A DNA stretch of 64,000 bases from Oceanicola sp. (lineage in GTDB: Bacteria > Pseudomonadota > Alphaproteobacteria > Rhodobacterales > Rhodobacteraceae), in assembly GCA_017792405.1 (NCBI GenBank), contig CP051231.1:1404011-1468010 (forward strand), written 5' to 3'. A model generated the notes under the pieces. It did not search any database, was not told the origin of the DNA, and saw only the letters and a program-made list of their open reading frames with translations. The first letter of the stretch is position 1. Every line of letters starts with the position of its first letter. Positions 44,251 to 53,858 of this stretch are shown here, piece by piece. The translations under genes were made by a program, and so were the position numbers.

Positions 44251-46056
44251 TCAAACGACCACCGCCGCGCCTTCATCGGAGGCGCCGACGGATTGGCGGA
44301 AGGCCTCGAAGAGTTCGCGACCGATGCCGTATTTATTGGGTGTGAGGTCGGGCGAGGCGGGGGTGCGGGACTCCCAGCCTTCGGTCAGAATGTCGAGCGT
44401 GCCGGAAGCGGCATCGACGCGGACGAGGTCGCCGTCTTGCACCTTGCCGATCGGGCCGCCCATGGCGGCCTCGGGGGTCACGTGAATGGCGGCGGGCACC
44501 TTGCCGGAGGCGCCGGACATGCGGCCATCGGTGACGAGGGCGACTTTGAGGCCGCGATCCTGCAGCACGGCGAGGGGCGGAGTGAGGCTGTGCAGTTCGG
44601 GCATGCCGTTGGCCTTGGGGCCCTGGAAGCGGACGATGACCACGGTATCCTCGGTGAACTCCCCGGCCTGGAAGGCTTTCTTCACGTCATGCTGGTCGTG
44701 GAAGACGCGGGCCTTCGCCTCGATCACGTGGCGCTCGGGGGCGACGGCGGAGACCTTCATTACGCCGCGACCGAGCGAGCCTTTCAGCTCCTTGAGGCCG
44801 CCGGTCTTTTGGAAGGGGTCGGTGGCGGGGCGGAGGATCTTGTCATTCTGGCTGTCCACCGCGGAAGGCTGCCATGTGAGCTTGCCGTCGATGATCTTGG
44901 GTTCTTCAACGTAGCTGCCTAGGCCCTCGCCGGAGACGGTGAGCGTGTCGTCATGCAGCAGGCCTTCGGAGAGCAGCTGGCGGATGAGGTATTGCAGGCC
45001 GCCTGCGGCGTGGAAGTGGTTCACGTCAGCGAGGCCGTTCGGGTAGACCTTGGCCATCAGAGGGACGGTCTCGGAGATGTCGGAGAAGTCCTGAAGGTCG
45101 AGGATCACGCCCGCCGCACGGGCCATTGCGGGCAAGTGCAGCACGAGGTTGGTGGAGCCGCCGGTGGCCATGAGGCCGACGATACCGTTGACGAAAGCTT
45201 TTTCGTCAAGGACCTGGCCTGCTGGGCGATAGTCATTTCCTGCCGCCGTGATCTCCAATGCGCGCTCGGTGCCGGCGACGGTGAGAGCGTCGCGGAGCGG
45301 CGTGTTGGGATTCACGAAGGACGCGCCGGGCAGGTGCAGGCCCATGAACTCCATGAGCATCTGGTTGGTGTTGGCGGTGCCGTAGAAGGTGCAGGTGCCG
45401 GGGCCGTGGTAGGAGGCCATCTCGGCCTCCATCAGCTTGTCGCGGCCCACTTCGCCGGTGGCGAACTGCTGGCGGACCTTGGCCTTTTCATCGTTCGGCA
45501 GGCCGGAGGTCATCGGGCCTGCGGGCAGGAAGACCGCTGGGATGTGTCCAAAAGTGGCGGCGGCGATGATGAGGCCGGGCACAATCTTGTCGCAGACGCC
45601 GAGGTAGATGGCGCTGTCGAAGCAGTTGTGGCTGAGGCTGACCCCGGCGGCGAGGGCGATCACGTCACGCGAGAAGAGCGAAAGCTCCATGCCCGGCTGG
45701 CCTTGGGTCACGCCATCGCACATGGCAGGCACGCCGCCGGCCACTTGAGCCGTTGCCCCCTTGGCGCGGGCGGCAGCGCGGATCATCTCGGGGAAGCGCT
45801 CGAAGGGCTGGTGGGCGGAGAGCATGTCATTATAGGCGGTGACGATGCCGATGTTGGGGGCGGTCCCTCCGGCCAGCGCAGCCTGATCCTCGCCCATCGG
45901 CGCGTAGGCGTGGGCCTGATTGGAGCAACTCAGATGCGCGCGCACCGGGCCGGCCTCGGCGGCCTTGCTGATCCGCTCGAGATAGGCGCCACGGGCTTCG
46001 GCGGAGCGGGCAATAATGCGGTCGGTGACTTCGGCGATCTTGGAGTTGAGCGGCAA
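44251..46056 (-). CDS. edd: 6-phosphogluconate dehydratase
   Basis: [4Fe-4S] dehydratase making KDPG from 6-phosphogluconate. The 601-residue protein is of the IlvD/Edd family; motifs include [17 protein letters not shown], the cluster cysteines in [18 protein letters not shown] and [48 protein letters not shown] and the C-terminal [21 protein letters not shown]. Starts at ATG 46056. A perfect 16-bp palindrome lies 47 bp upstream, typical of LacI-family repressors of sugar-acid operons. It is divergent from the CHAT-protein genes. Confidence 0.97.
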   Translation of the reverse strand: MPLNSKIAEVTDRIIARSAEARGAYLERISKAAEAGPVRAHLSCSNQAHAYAPMGEDQAALAGGTAPNIGIVTAYNDMLSAHQPFERFPEMIRAAARAKGATAQVAGGVPAMCDGVTQGQPGMELSLFSRDVIALAAGVSLSHNCFDSAIYLGVCDKIVPGLIIAAATFGHIPAVFLPAGPMTSGLPNDEKAKVRQQFATGEVGRDKLMEAEMASYHGPGTCTFYGTANTNQMLMEFMGLHLPGASFVNPNTPLRDALTVAGTERALEITAAGNDYRPAGQVLDEKAFVNGIVGLMATGGSTNLVLHLPAMARAAGVILDLQDFSDISETVPLMAKVYPNGLADVNHFHAAGGLQYLIRQLLSEGLLHDDTLTVSGEGLGSYVEEPKIIDGKLTWQPSAVDSQNDKILRPATDPFQKTGGLKELKGSLGRGVMKVSAVAPERHVIEAKARVFHDQHDVKKAFQAGEFTEDTVVIVRFQGPKANGMPELHSLTPPLAVLQDRGLKVALVTDGRMSGASGKVPAAIHVTPEAAMGGPIGKVQDGDLVRVDAASGTLDILTEGWESRTPASPDLTPNKYGIGRELFEAFRQSVGASDEGAAVVV

Positions 46057-46102
46057 GGGAGCAGGCCTCCGGGCTGGCGATTCTGGCTGGCTTCAGCTTA
46101 CC

Positions 46103-46118
46103 CCGTTAGCGCTAACGG
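46103..46118. promoter_or_regulatory. LacI-family operator upstream of edd-eda
   Basis: CCGTTAGC-GCTAACGG is an exact 16-bp palindrome with the central CpG characteristic of LacI/GntR operators. It sits 47 bp upstream of edd and 72 bp upstream of the first CHAT gene, so it could affect both. Confidence 0.8.
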
Positions 46119-46189
46119 CGCAAACCGTGACCTGATTTGTCATGCAATTCCCTTTGACCATGGAGCGCGGTGTGGGGATATTTCAAGCC

Positions 46190-48868
46190 ATGAAGCCATT
46201 TGTATTGTTTCTTTGCCTTGAATTCGCGCAGCCGGTTTTGGCGCAGTCCTACAATCTGACCCCTGAAGAGGAGCAGATTGCACAAGCCTCAGAAACTGCC
46301 AGCCTGGCGCAGGACTTTGCCGAGGCTGAGCGGCTCGCGCGGGAGGTGGTGACACTCCTCAGCGCCCGTTTGCCCGAAAACCATCCGATGCTGCTGTTCG
46401 AACAGCTCAAGGTCGCCGAGCTCTTGGCGACCCAGAGGAGGTTGGGAGATGCGCTGGAGATGAAACGCGACATTCATGCCCGGTTTCGCACCGTCAACAC
46501 CGTCTATATGCCGCTTCATGCCGCGGCGCAGATGTCGCTGGTACAGACACTGACCGATGTAGGCAATTATCGTGAGGCGCTGCCGTTGGCGGTCGAGGCT
46601 GTTACGGTGGCCGAAGCCGACCCGAACGAGCTGAGCGCCGTGGCCGATGGCTGGCGCGGCAGCCTGGCAACAATTTTCTACGAGCTGGGCTACCTTGAAG
46701 ACGCAGAGCAGCTCTGGGCGCGTTCCATTGCCGGGCTGGATCGTGGCGTTGCCGCGGAGGGCACTGAGAAGACACGCGGGCATCATCCTCAAGCAATTGT
46801 ATTTGCCGAGGCAAGGGCCAATGCTCTCTCTGAGCTGGGCCGGGCGGACGAGGCGGTGACGGTGGCGCAGGACGCCATTGCCCGGCGTCGCGGTTTCTAT
46901 GGCCGCGATGAGGTGGGCGTGATCGCCATGAGCCTGCGCCTTGCCCAGTATCAGCTTGACGCTGGCGACAAGGAGGGGATGCACGCCACGCTTGAGGCGA
47001 TGGGCCCCGCAATCGAGGCCGAGTACAAGGGCACGCCCATCGAGGCGACGGCGCTGGCACTCGATGCGCTTTGGTGGCTGGGTCAGGGCTTCAAGACGCC
47101 GGAGTTCATGAAGGGGTTGGCCATGCTGGAGGAGGCCGACACAATGTTTTCGGCCTCGTTTTCAGCGGCGCAGGGCGAGGGGTTCCGCCATCCGGTCTGG
47201 GGCAAGGCGCTGCTCAACCTCGCGGCGGTGAGGGAGCATCTGGGCGAGGTCGAGGGCGCGCTGGAGGCGGTATTCAAGGCCGAGGCGCTCGGGGTCCGCA
47301 GCCGCGAGACAATCCTGCGGCTGCTTGATACGGCGGGTGTGGAAAAGGTTAGAACCTGGGGCGAGGTCATTCCCGACGCGTTCAGGGTGGCCCAAGTGAC
47401 CCAGAGTAGTGACGCCACCCATGCGCTGCTCCAGATGGCCGCTCGGGTGAGTCTGGGAGACAGAAGCGCGGCAAGGCTGCACCGGGCGATCACTGACGCG
47501 GTGGACCATGAGGCGGCGCTGCAGGCTGACTATGCCGCACTTGTCAGGCTCCCAGTTGCCCAGCGTGATGCGGCGAGAGAAATTGCACTGAAAGCGGAGT
47601 TGAGCGAGGTCAGCTTGGAGCAAAAGCGGTTGCGCGCGGAACTCCACGAGACCGCGCCTGACTTTGCCGCTCTGGTGGGCGACGGCTCCGTCGAGCAGCG
47701 CGAGATCCAATCGCAGCTCGGTCCGGAGGAAGCCGTAGTGCTTTTCGACATTGGGCCGCGCGACGATGACAACGACTTTGTTTTTATCATCACCAATGAA
47801 ACCACTTACTGGCTTCGGATGCCGGTGAAACCCTCGCAGCTCTCGGCGGCGGTGGCCGATGTGCGCGCTGCAGTCGATATGAAGCTGGGCGTGCGGGGCG
47901 CGCTTTCGCTCAAGGCCGCAGAACGCGAGAGCCAGGCCGAGTTTCCACTCCTTGCCGCGAGCTGGCTTTACGGGCAAACCTTCGGGCAGTTCGAGTGGGC
48001 ACTTGAAGGCAAGAGCCACATTTACCTGGAGTTACGCGGTCCGCTCACCGCCCTGCCGCCCCATCTGCTCATCCGCAATCAGCCTGAGACCTTGGAAGAG
48101 GCGCGATGGATGGTGCAGGACTATGCGATCACGGTTATCCCTTCGGTCTTTGCGCTGAAAGCCATGGAGATTGCAGCGACCGGCCCTCATGCCCCCGAGC
48201 CAATACTGGGAGTCGCAAACCCGATGTTCGACCCAAGCGGCGAGGCGCCGGTGCAGGCGTCGTCGAACCGCGGAGGGGCGCTATCGCCGTTGCCGGAGAC
48301 CTTTGGGGAGGTTCAGGCGGTGGCGGGGTCGATGGGGTCGCAGACCGTCTGGCAGCAGGCGGAGGCCAGCGAGGCGGCGATCAAGGGGGCCGATCTGGAG
48401 CGGTTCAAGGTGCTCTACTTTGCTACGCACGGGCTGGTCTCTGGCGATGAGGTGAAGGACCTCGTGGTGCAGGAGCCCGCGTTGGCATTGACGCCGGGGG
48501 GCGGGGAAGACGGGCTGCTGACGGCCTCGGAGATTGCCCATCTGCGGATGAACCCTGATTGGGTTGTTCTCTCGGCCTGTAACACAGCTGTCGGGGACAC
48601 ACCGGGCGCGGAGGCCTTGAGCGGCTTGGCACAGTCGTTCCTCTATGCAGGGGCGCGGGCGCTGCTGGTGAGCCACTGGCCGGTGGAGAGCCAGTCGGCG
48701 GTGAGCCTGATGACCGATATTTTCGCCCGTCGCGCGAACGATCCGGAGCTGAGTGCGGCAGAGGCGCAGCGACAGGCGATGCTGGCGATGATCGACGGAC
48801 CACGGCCAGAGTGGCGGCATCCGGCTTACTGGGCACCGTTCATCCTCGTGGGAGATCCGGACCGGTGA
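46190..48868 (+). CDS. Exported TPR-like/CHAT-domain putative protease 1
   Basis: 892-residue protein with a Sec-type signal peptide (MKPFVLFLCLEFAQPVLAQ). Helical, TPR-like repeats fill about residues 20-420 (for example NYREALPLAVEAVTVAEAD, GYLEDAEQLWARSIAGL). A coiled-coil-like region follows at about 430-515 (RDAAREIALKAELSEVSLE, QKRLRAELHE). The C-terminal CHAT domain, a caspase-like fold, spans about 600-890 with the expected dyad H747 (YFATHGLVSGDE) and C797 (LSACNTAVGD). The product is thus a likely cysteine peptidase in the periplasm. ATG 46190 is chosen at the signal peptide; an ATG at 46142 would mask it. It overlaps a paralogue by GTGA. Confidence 0.85.
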   Translation: MKPFVLFLCLEFAQPVLAQSYNLTPEEEQIAQASETASLAQDFAEAERLAREVVTLLSARLPENHPMLLFEQLKVAELLATQRRLGDALEMKRDIHARFRTVNTVYMPLHAAAQMSLVQTLTDVGNYREALPLAVEAVTVAEADPNELSAVADGWRGSLATIFYELGYLEDAEQLWARSIAGLDRGVAAEGTEKTRGHHPQAIVFAEARANALSELGRADEAVTVAQDAIARRRGFYGRDEVGVIAMSLRLAQYQLDAGDKEGMHATLEAMGPAIEAEYKGTPIEATALALDALWWLGQGFKTPEFMKGLAMLEEADTMFSASFSAAQGEGFRHPVWGKALLNLAAVREHLGEVEGALEAVFKAEALGVRSRETILRLLDTAGVEKVRTWGEVIPDAFRVAQVTQSSDATHALLQMAARVSLGDRSAARLHRAITDAVDHEAALQADYAALVRLPVAQRDAAREIALKAELSEVSLEQKRLRAELHETAPDFAALVGDGSVEQREIQSQLGPEEAVVLFDIGPRDDDNDFVFIITNETTYWLRMPVKPSQLSAAVADVRAAVDMKLGVRGALSLKAAERESQAEFPLLAASWLYGQTFGQFEWALEGKSHIYLELRGPLTALPPHLLIRNQPETLEEARWMVQDYAITVIPSVFALKAMEIAATGPHAPEPILGVANPMFDPSGEAPVQASSNRGGALSPLPETFGEVQAVAGSMGSQTVWQQAEASEAAIKGADLERFKVLYFATHGLVSGDEVKDLVVQEPALALTPGGGEDGLLTASEIAHLRMNPDWVVLSACNTAVGDTPGAEALSGLAQSFLYAGARALLVSHWPVESQSAVSLMTDIFARRANDPELSAAEAQRQAMLAMIDGPRPEWRHPAYWAPFILVGDPDR

Positions 48869-51531
48869 AGCGGCTGCGCGCCCTCTGCATTTGCTTCGCG
48901 CTCGGTTTGGCCCAGCCGTCCGTTGCGCAGCAGTCGCCGGAGCAAATCGCTGCCGATGCGGAAGAGCAGGCGGTCTTCGATGTGTTCACCAGCGGACAGT
49001 ATGAGGAAGCCCTGCCGCTGGCCGAGGCCCTGCAGGCCTCGCTCGATTCCGCCTTTGGCCCGCATTCAGAACGGGCGCTGCTGAACCATGCGCTTGTCGC
49101 GCAGATCTTAGCGCGCCTCGGGCGCCAAAAAGAAGGCATCCGGATGAGTGCCGAGGTGCTCGAACTTTGGGTCACGCACCACGGGCGCGATCACCCTGAT
49201 GCGCAGCGGGCCCGGATGAACATGGCGATGGCGCTCTCGAACGCACACCGGGCGGGCGAGGCGATGCCCTATGCGTTGGAAGCCTATGAGTTTGCAAGGC
49301 GCTACTATGGGCCAAACGCGGTGACGACGCTGCTCTCCCGCTCGAATGTTGCCGGGCTGCTGGAGCGCACCGGAAAGTACGAAGCGGCGATGGAAGAGTT
49401 CCAAGCGGTCGCCGAAGGGTTGAAAGAGACAAAGGGGATGCGGGCCGGGCGGCACCGGGTCAACGCGTTGAAGCACGCGGCGCGGATGGCTGAAAAGCTG
49501 GGCAGGTATGACGAGGGGCTGATGCTCTACGCCGAGGCGGTGCCGGCGACGCGGGAGTTTTTTGGCAACGATCACCCAGAGCTTCAATCACTGCTCTACA
49601 TGACCGGACGCTTGGCGGGGCAACTCGGCTACGTGGACCTCGCCGGGGAGGTGCTGCTGGAAAGCGCCAAGCTGGCAGAGGCGATCTATGGGTTCAAGGC
49701 ACGGCAGACCAACGAGACCAATGCGATGGTTGCCCTCGTGCTCACGCGCGAGGGGCCGGGCCGCGAATATTACGACATCGGTAAGGGCCTGCTCGATGTG
49801 GTGATCACCAATATGGAAGAGACTTTGGGTCGGACCCATCCGGCCTTGTCGGAGCCGCTCACATGGGCTGCGACATTGGCGATGGAAGAGAACCGCTGGG
49901 AGCGCGCACTGGAGTTGGCGCGGTGGTCTGCCGAGATTGGCACATCCATGTCTGGTCCGTGGTTCGATGCACTGGCGGCTGCCGAGGCGAGTGGAAAGAT
50001 GACCGCGGTCAGTGCCGCGGAGGAGGCCTTTCGCGCCGTTCAGTCGAGCTACCTTTCGGTGGCCTCTACGAGCACGCTGATGTTGCGGCAACGGCTGGCG
50101 CTGGCACAGGAGGGCGCGGGCGTGGCAGCGCGAGCTTATACCGACAGCATCCGCCGCCGGAACGAGCTGCAGGCCGCGCTGCTCGCGGTGTCCGGGCTGC
50201 CGGTGGACGAGCGCGATCCGACTGAGGAAGCCGCGCTGCAGGCGGAGTTGTCCGACACGGTGGCGGAGTTGGCGGCCTTGCGCGGCGAACTTTCGGACCG
50301 TGACCCTTGGATGAACGGGTTGAAGGAGGGCATGGCCGCAACGGCAGAGGAGGCCCGTGAGAGCATGAAGCCGGGGGAGGCGGTGGTGATCGTCGATGTC
50401 TCCGCGCGAGACTGGGGTGCGAGCCGGATCGTGGTGGTGACGCCCGAAAGCGCAGCCTGGGCGCCGATCCCCGCCAGCCAGCCGGAATTGGCTGCGCTTG
50501 TAGAGCGGGTGCGTGAAGGGATCGAGCTGAAGGTGGGCGTGCGAGCGGCGCTTTCGCTGAAGGCGGCAACGGGTGAGGCACCGAAGGAGTTTGATGCGGA
50601 GGCCGCGGCGGAACTCTATGCGCTCACGTTCGGGCAGGTCGCGCCGGCGCTGGAGGGCACCACGCATTTGTATGTCGAGTTGCGCGGGGCGCTGGCCTCT
50701 CTGCCGCCGCAACTCCTGCTGCGCTCGGAGCCTGAGGGCGGCACGCTGGCCGAGGCTGACTGGCTGCTTCGGCAACATGCGGTGACGGTCATCCCCTCGG
50801 TTCTGTCGCTCCAGATCACCACGTTGAGTGCCGAGTTGGGCCATGCACCGGAGCCGTTTCTCGGGCTGGCCAACCCGGACTATGCGGCCGACCCGGTGGC
50901 CGGAGCCTCTGCGAGTAATGCTCGCGCGGCACAACTTCGCTCTGGTCTCGCGCCCTTGCCGGAGACTGCCGACGAGGCCCGCTCGGTGGCGGGTGCCGTA
51001 TTGGCCAGCGCTGAGGCAGTGCTGGAAGGCCCGGCGGCGAGCGAGGCGGCGGTGAAGGCGGAGGCGCTGGACCGGTTCCGTGTGCTCTACTTTGCGACCC
51101 ACGGGCTGATGGCGGGCGACGAGGTGGGCGGTGCGGTGATGGACGAACCTGCGTTGGCGCTGACGCCGGGGGAGGGGGATGATGGCTTCTTGAAGGTGTC
51201 CGAGATTGCCCGGTTGAAGCTGAATGCCGATTGGGTCGTGCTCTCGGCTTGCAACACGGCGGTGGGCGGCAAACCGGGCGGAGAGGCGCTATCGGGCCTC
51301 GCGCAAGGGTTCTTCTATGCGGGCGCAAAGGCGCTCTTGGTCAGCCATTGGCCGGTGGAGAGCCAGAGCGCGGTGGCCCTGATGACCGATATCTTCGCCC
51401 GCCGCGCCGCGGACCCGTCGCTCACCGCGGCGGAAGCGCAGCGGCAGGCGGCACTGGCGCTGATGCAGCAGCCGAAGTGGAGCCACCCGGCCTATTGGGC
51501 GCCCTTCATCCTCGTCGGCAACCCGGGGTAA
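48865..51531 (+). CDS. Exported TPR-like/CHAT-domain putative protease 2
   Basis: 888-residue paralogue starting at GTG 48865, which overlaps the upstream stop codon (GTGA). It has a signal peptide (MKRLRALCICFALGLAQPSVA), an N-terminal TPR-like helical half (GQYEEALPLAEALQASLDSAF, AGEAMPYALEAYEFARRYYG), a charged coil (DERDPTEEAALQAELSDTVAE) and a C-terminal CHAT domain with H746 (YFATHGLMAGDE) and C796 (LSACNTAVGG). The last 150 residues are nearly identical in pattern to those of protein 1 (LSGLAQ, ALLVSHWPVESQSAV, HPAYWAPFILVG), while the N-terminal halves are diverged. This suggests a shared catalytic mechanism with different partner recognition. A frame upstream to 48811 is not used. 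Confidence 0.85.
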   Translation: MKRLRALCICFALGLAQPSVAQQSPEQIAADAEEQAVFDVFTSGQYEEALPLAEALQASLDSAFGPHSERALLNHALVAQILARLGRQKEGIRMSAEVLELWVTHHGRDHPDAQRARMNMAMALSNAHRAGEAMPYALEAYEFARRYYGPNAVTTLLSRSNVAGLLERTGKYEAAMEEFQAVAEGLKETKGMRAGRHRVNALKHAARMAEKLGRYDEGLMLYAEAVPATREFFGNDHPELQSLLYMTGRLAGQLGYVDLAGEVLLESAKLAEAIYGFKARQTNETNAMVALVLTREGPGREYYDIGKGLLDVVITNMEETLGRTHPALSEPLTWAATLAMEENRWERALELARWSAEIGTSMSGPWFDALAAAEASGKMTAVSAAEEAFRAVQSSYLSVASTSTLMLRQRLALAQEGAGVAARAYTDSIRRRNELQAALLAVSGLPVDERDPTEEAALQAELSDTVAELAALRGELSDRDPWMNGLKEGMAATAEEARESMKPGEAVVIVDVSARDWGASRIVVVTPESAAWAPIPASQPELAALVERVREGIELKVGVRAALSLKAATGEAPKEFDAEAAAELYALTFGQVAPALEGTTHLYVELRGALASLPPQLLLRSEPEGGTLAEADWLLRQHAVTVIPSVLSLQITTLSAELGHAPEPFLGLANPDYAADPVAGASASNARAAQLRSGLAPLPETADEARSVAGAVLASAEAVLEGPAASEAAVKAEALDRFRVLYFATHGLMAGDEVGGAVMDEPALALTPGEGDDGFLKVSEIARLKLNADWVVLSACNTAVGGKPGGEALSGLAQGFFYAGAKALLVSHWPVESQSAVALMTDIFARRAADPSLTAAEAQRQAALALMQQPKWSHPAYWAPFILVGNPG

Positions 51532-51670
51532 GCAGCGCTCCTGCGCCACGCGGCATTGTCTACGAATACCGAACAATTCTACGAAAATTTTCTCATTCTC
51601 GCCCCAATTGCCCGGTTCTGTGATGCCATGAGCAGATCATGCGCCAACAATGGCCGGAAGGACTGAGATC

Positions 51671-52291
51671 ATGACCAAACTGACGACTGCCGCCGCTTTC
51701 GCCGTCACTGTGCTGGCCGCCGCAGGTTGCACCGTGCGTTCCACCGTCCCGGTGGCGCGCTCAGCGCCGCTTGGCACGACCGACATTGCAGCCCCGGTAC
51801 AAACGCAGGCGCCCTATGCGCAGGCTTACAGGATCCGAGATATTCGCGTGAACGTGCCGGACTCGCTCCGCGTTTCGGAGGCCAACAGCTACTATCCCAA
51901 CGCAGATATCGTCTGGCGCGGCGATGCGCCGGGTGACCGCCACGAACAGGTCGCCGCCATCTTCGAGGAGGCCTTGGGCCGTGGGGCGGTGCGCCTGAAC
52001 GCGGGCAAAGAGGTTGATGTCGAGATCGAAGTACTGCGCTTTCACTCGCTGACCGAGAAGACCCGTTACACCATTGGCGGTGTCCATTCGATCAAGTTCC
52101 AGATGACGATGATCGACCCTCAGACCGGCGCCGTGCTGGAGAGCAGGAAGATTGTTGCCGACCTGAAAGCCTATGGTGGGACCAAGGCTGTGGCCATGGA
52201 AGCCAAGGGCTGGGGGCAGAAGGCCCGGATCACCCAACATCTGGCGAACACCTTTGCAGCAGAGCTTTCCGCAGGCTCTGCTGCCGGTTGA
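51671..52291 (+). CDS. DUF6778-like lipoprotein
   Basis: 206-residue lipoprotein with lipobox AAAGC (signal MTKLTTAAAFAVTVLAAAGC). The mature part matches a conserved Rhodobacteraceae family (VSEANSYYPNADIVWRGD, HEQVAAIFEEALGRG) that I know as DUF6778, of unknown role. ATG 51671 is chosen at the signal peptide, with GGAAGGACTGAGATC upstream. It lies 140 bp downstream of the CHAT genes on the same strand and may belong to the same unit. The sequence between has no strong terminator. Confidence 0.8.
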   Translation: MTKLTTAAAFAVTVLAAAGCTVRSTVPVARSAPLGTTDIAAPVQTQAPYAQAYRIRDIRVNVPDSLRVSEANSYYPNADIVWRGDAPGDRHEQVAAIFEEALGRGAVRLNAGKEVDVEIEVLRFHSLTEKTRYTIGGVHSIKFQMTMIDPQTGAVLESRKIVADLKAYGGTKAVAMEAKGWGQKARITQHLANTFAAELSAGSAAG

Positions 52292-52306
52292 TCTGACCGC
52301 ACGCGC

Positions 52307-52374
52307 CACCGGCGGCGGCAAAAAGCCGCCGGTGTTGCACGCAGGTTACCCCTGCGTAAGCAAAATGTGCAACA
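52307..52374 (+). promoter_or_regulatory. Cluster of hairpins before the small lipoprotein gene
   Basis: CACCGGCGGC-N8-GCCGCCGGTG (52307-52334) is followed by an alternative longer stem TGTTGCAC (52333-52340)/GTGCAACA (52367-52374) that encloses ACGCAGG-TTACC-CCTGCGT (52339-52357). The first is a terminator-like structure without a T-run. The second could be an operator or leader fold. Confidence 0.55.
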
Positions 52375-52464
52375 ATGCACGCCAATGCCCAATGGGCGCG
52401 TCTTCTGACGTATGGATGGAACGAGCAGTTCGGGCTCTGCGTTGAGCCTCAAAGGATGAAACCG

Positions 52465-52599
52465 ATGATGAAAACGAAAATCACCCTGATTGCGCTGGCC
52501 CTCTCGGCATTGGCCGCCTGTTCTTCGGCACCCGTTGGCACCACGCCGGTGCAGCAACTCGACAGCCGCGCTGTCTGGTCCACCGGCAGCTATCGCTGA
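52465..52599 (+). CDS. 44-residue lipoprotein
   Basis: Short lipoprotein MMKTKITLIALALSALAACS plus about 24 residues. The lipobox is LAAC with Cys at position 19. Mature peptide about 26 residues (SSAPVGTTPVQQLDSRAVWS, then TGSYR). ATG 52465 follows AAAGGA by 8 nt; ATGs at 52456 and 52468 are possible. Small lipoproteins of this kind are common outer-membrane anchors, but the function is unknown. The upstream region has strong hairpins. Confidence 0.72.
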   Translation: MMKTKITLIALALSALAACSSAPVGTTPVQQLDSRAVWSTGSYR

Positions 52600-52640
52600 C
52601 ACCTCTTTTCGGCGGGCGCCTGACCGGATAGGTCAGGCCT

Positions 52641-53858
52641 ATGAGTGATGCCCAGCCTGACCCAAACACCCGTCCAGTCATTCGATTGAAGCCCGCAGCT
52701 GACGCGCGGGCTATTCGTCATGGTGCGCCATGGGTTTATTCCGATGCGCTGGTGCTCGATCGGCGCACGCGGGCGCTCGCCGCGGGCACGGTTGCCGTGC
52801 TTGAAGACGCAAGCCGCAGCCCGCTGGCGCTGGTGGCTGTTACCCCTGAGAGCCGGATTGCGGCGCGGGTGCTGGACACTGACTGCGGCGCGGAGATCAA
52901 CAAGGCATGGTTCTTGAAGCGGCTGAAGGCCGCTGTGGACCTGCGTGATCGGCTATTTTCAGAACCCTATTATCGTTTGGTTCATGCCGAGGCGGACGGG
53001 CTGCCAGGCGTTGTTATCGACCGCTTCGGTGCGACCCTCGTGATCCAACCGAACGCGGCCTGGGCGGACCTGCGTTTCGATATGCTAGCAGATGCCGCCT
53101 TGGAGGTGACCGGCGCTGAGTGCGTGATCCTTAATGGCACCGGACGGGCGCGCAAGTTTGAGGGGCTGCCTGAGGTGCTGGAGGTGGCGCGAGGCGTGGT
53201 AACCGACGGGCCTGTGCCGGTGCCGATGAACGGCGCCACCTATATGGCTGACCTCATGGGCGGGCAGAAGACGGGGCTGTTCTACGACCAGCGGGACAAC
53301 CATGCCTTTACCGCCGGATTGGCGAAGGGCGCACGAGTGCTGGATGTGTTCTCTCACGTCGGGGGCTTTGCACTGGCGGCGCTGGCGGCGGGAGCCGAGA
53401 GCGCGCTGGCGGTGGACGGCTCGCAACCCGCGCTCGATCTGGCCGAGGCCGGGGCCGAGGCGTCCGGCGTAGCGGCGCGGTTCTCGACCCGGAAGGGCGA
53501 TGCTTTTTCCACGCTCGAGGCGCTGTCAGAGGAAGGTGCGCAGTTTGATGTGGTGATCTGTGATCCGCCTGCCTTTGCGCCCTCGAAGAAAGCGCTCATG
53601 CAGGGGCTACGGGCCTATGAGCGCGTCGCACGGCTGGCCGCGCCGTTGGTGGCGCCGGGGGGCATACTTACGCTGTGCTCCTGCTCGCATGCAGCGGAGA
53701 TCGGCAAGTTCGGCAATGCCTGCGCCCGGGGTATCGGGCGAGCAGGGCGGTCAGCACAACTCTTGCGGACCGGCTACGCGGCGGCCGATCATCCGACGCT
53801 GCCGCAACTGGCCGAGTCTGGGTATTTGAAGGCGCTGACCTACCGGCTGCAGCCGTGA
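52641..53858 (+). CDS. Class I rRNA methyltransferase (RlmI-like)
   Basis: SAM-dependent methyltransferase of 405 residues resembling RlmI, which modifies C1962 of 23S rRNA. An N-terminal PUA-like RNA-binding domain (about residues 12-85, APWVYSDALVLDRR) leads to the linker DADGLPGVVIDRFG-type sequence and a Rossmann methyltransferase domain with VLDVFSHVGGFALAALAAGA (SAM motif I), ALAVDGSQPALDLAE and the catalytic-type DPPAFAPSKKALMQGLRAYERV motif with CSCSH near the end. Starts at ATG 52641. The PIN-domain gene overlaps its stop (GTGA). Confidence 0.88.
   Translation: MSDAQPDPNTRPVIRLKPAADARAIRHGAPWVYSDALVLDRRTRALAAGTVAVLEDASRSPLALVAVTPESRIAARVLDTDCGAEINKAWFLKRLKAAVDLRDRLFSEPYYRLVHAEADGLPGVVIDRFGATLVIQPNAAWADLRFDMLADAALEVTGAECVILNGTGRARKFEGLPEVLEVARGVVTDGPVPVPMNGATYMADLMGGQKTGLFYDQRDNHAFTAGLAKGARVLDVFSHVGGFALAALAAGAESALAVDGSQPALDLAEAGAEASGVAARFSTRKGDAFSTLEALSEEGAQFDVVICDPPAFAPSKKALMQGLRAYERVARLAAPLVAPGGILTLCSCSHAAEIGKFGNACARGIGRAGRSAQLLRTGYAAADHPTLPQLAESGYLKALTYRLQP

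Noticed and set aside
46190..51531. Reading the CHAT gene pair as part of a CRISPR type III-E or other known defence locus.
   Set aside because: No CRISPR array, gRAMP/Cas7-11, helicase or nuclease is near, and both proteins carry export signals.
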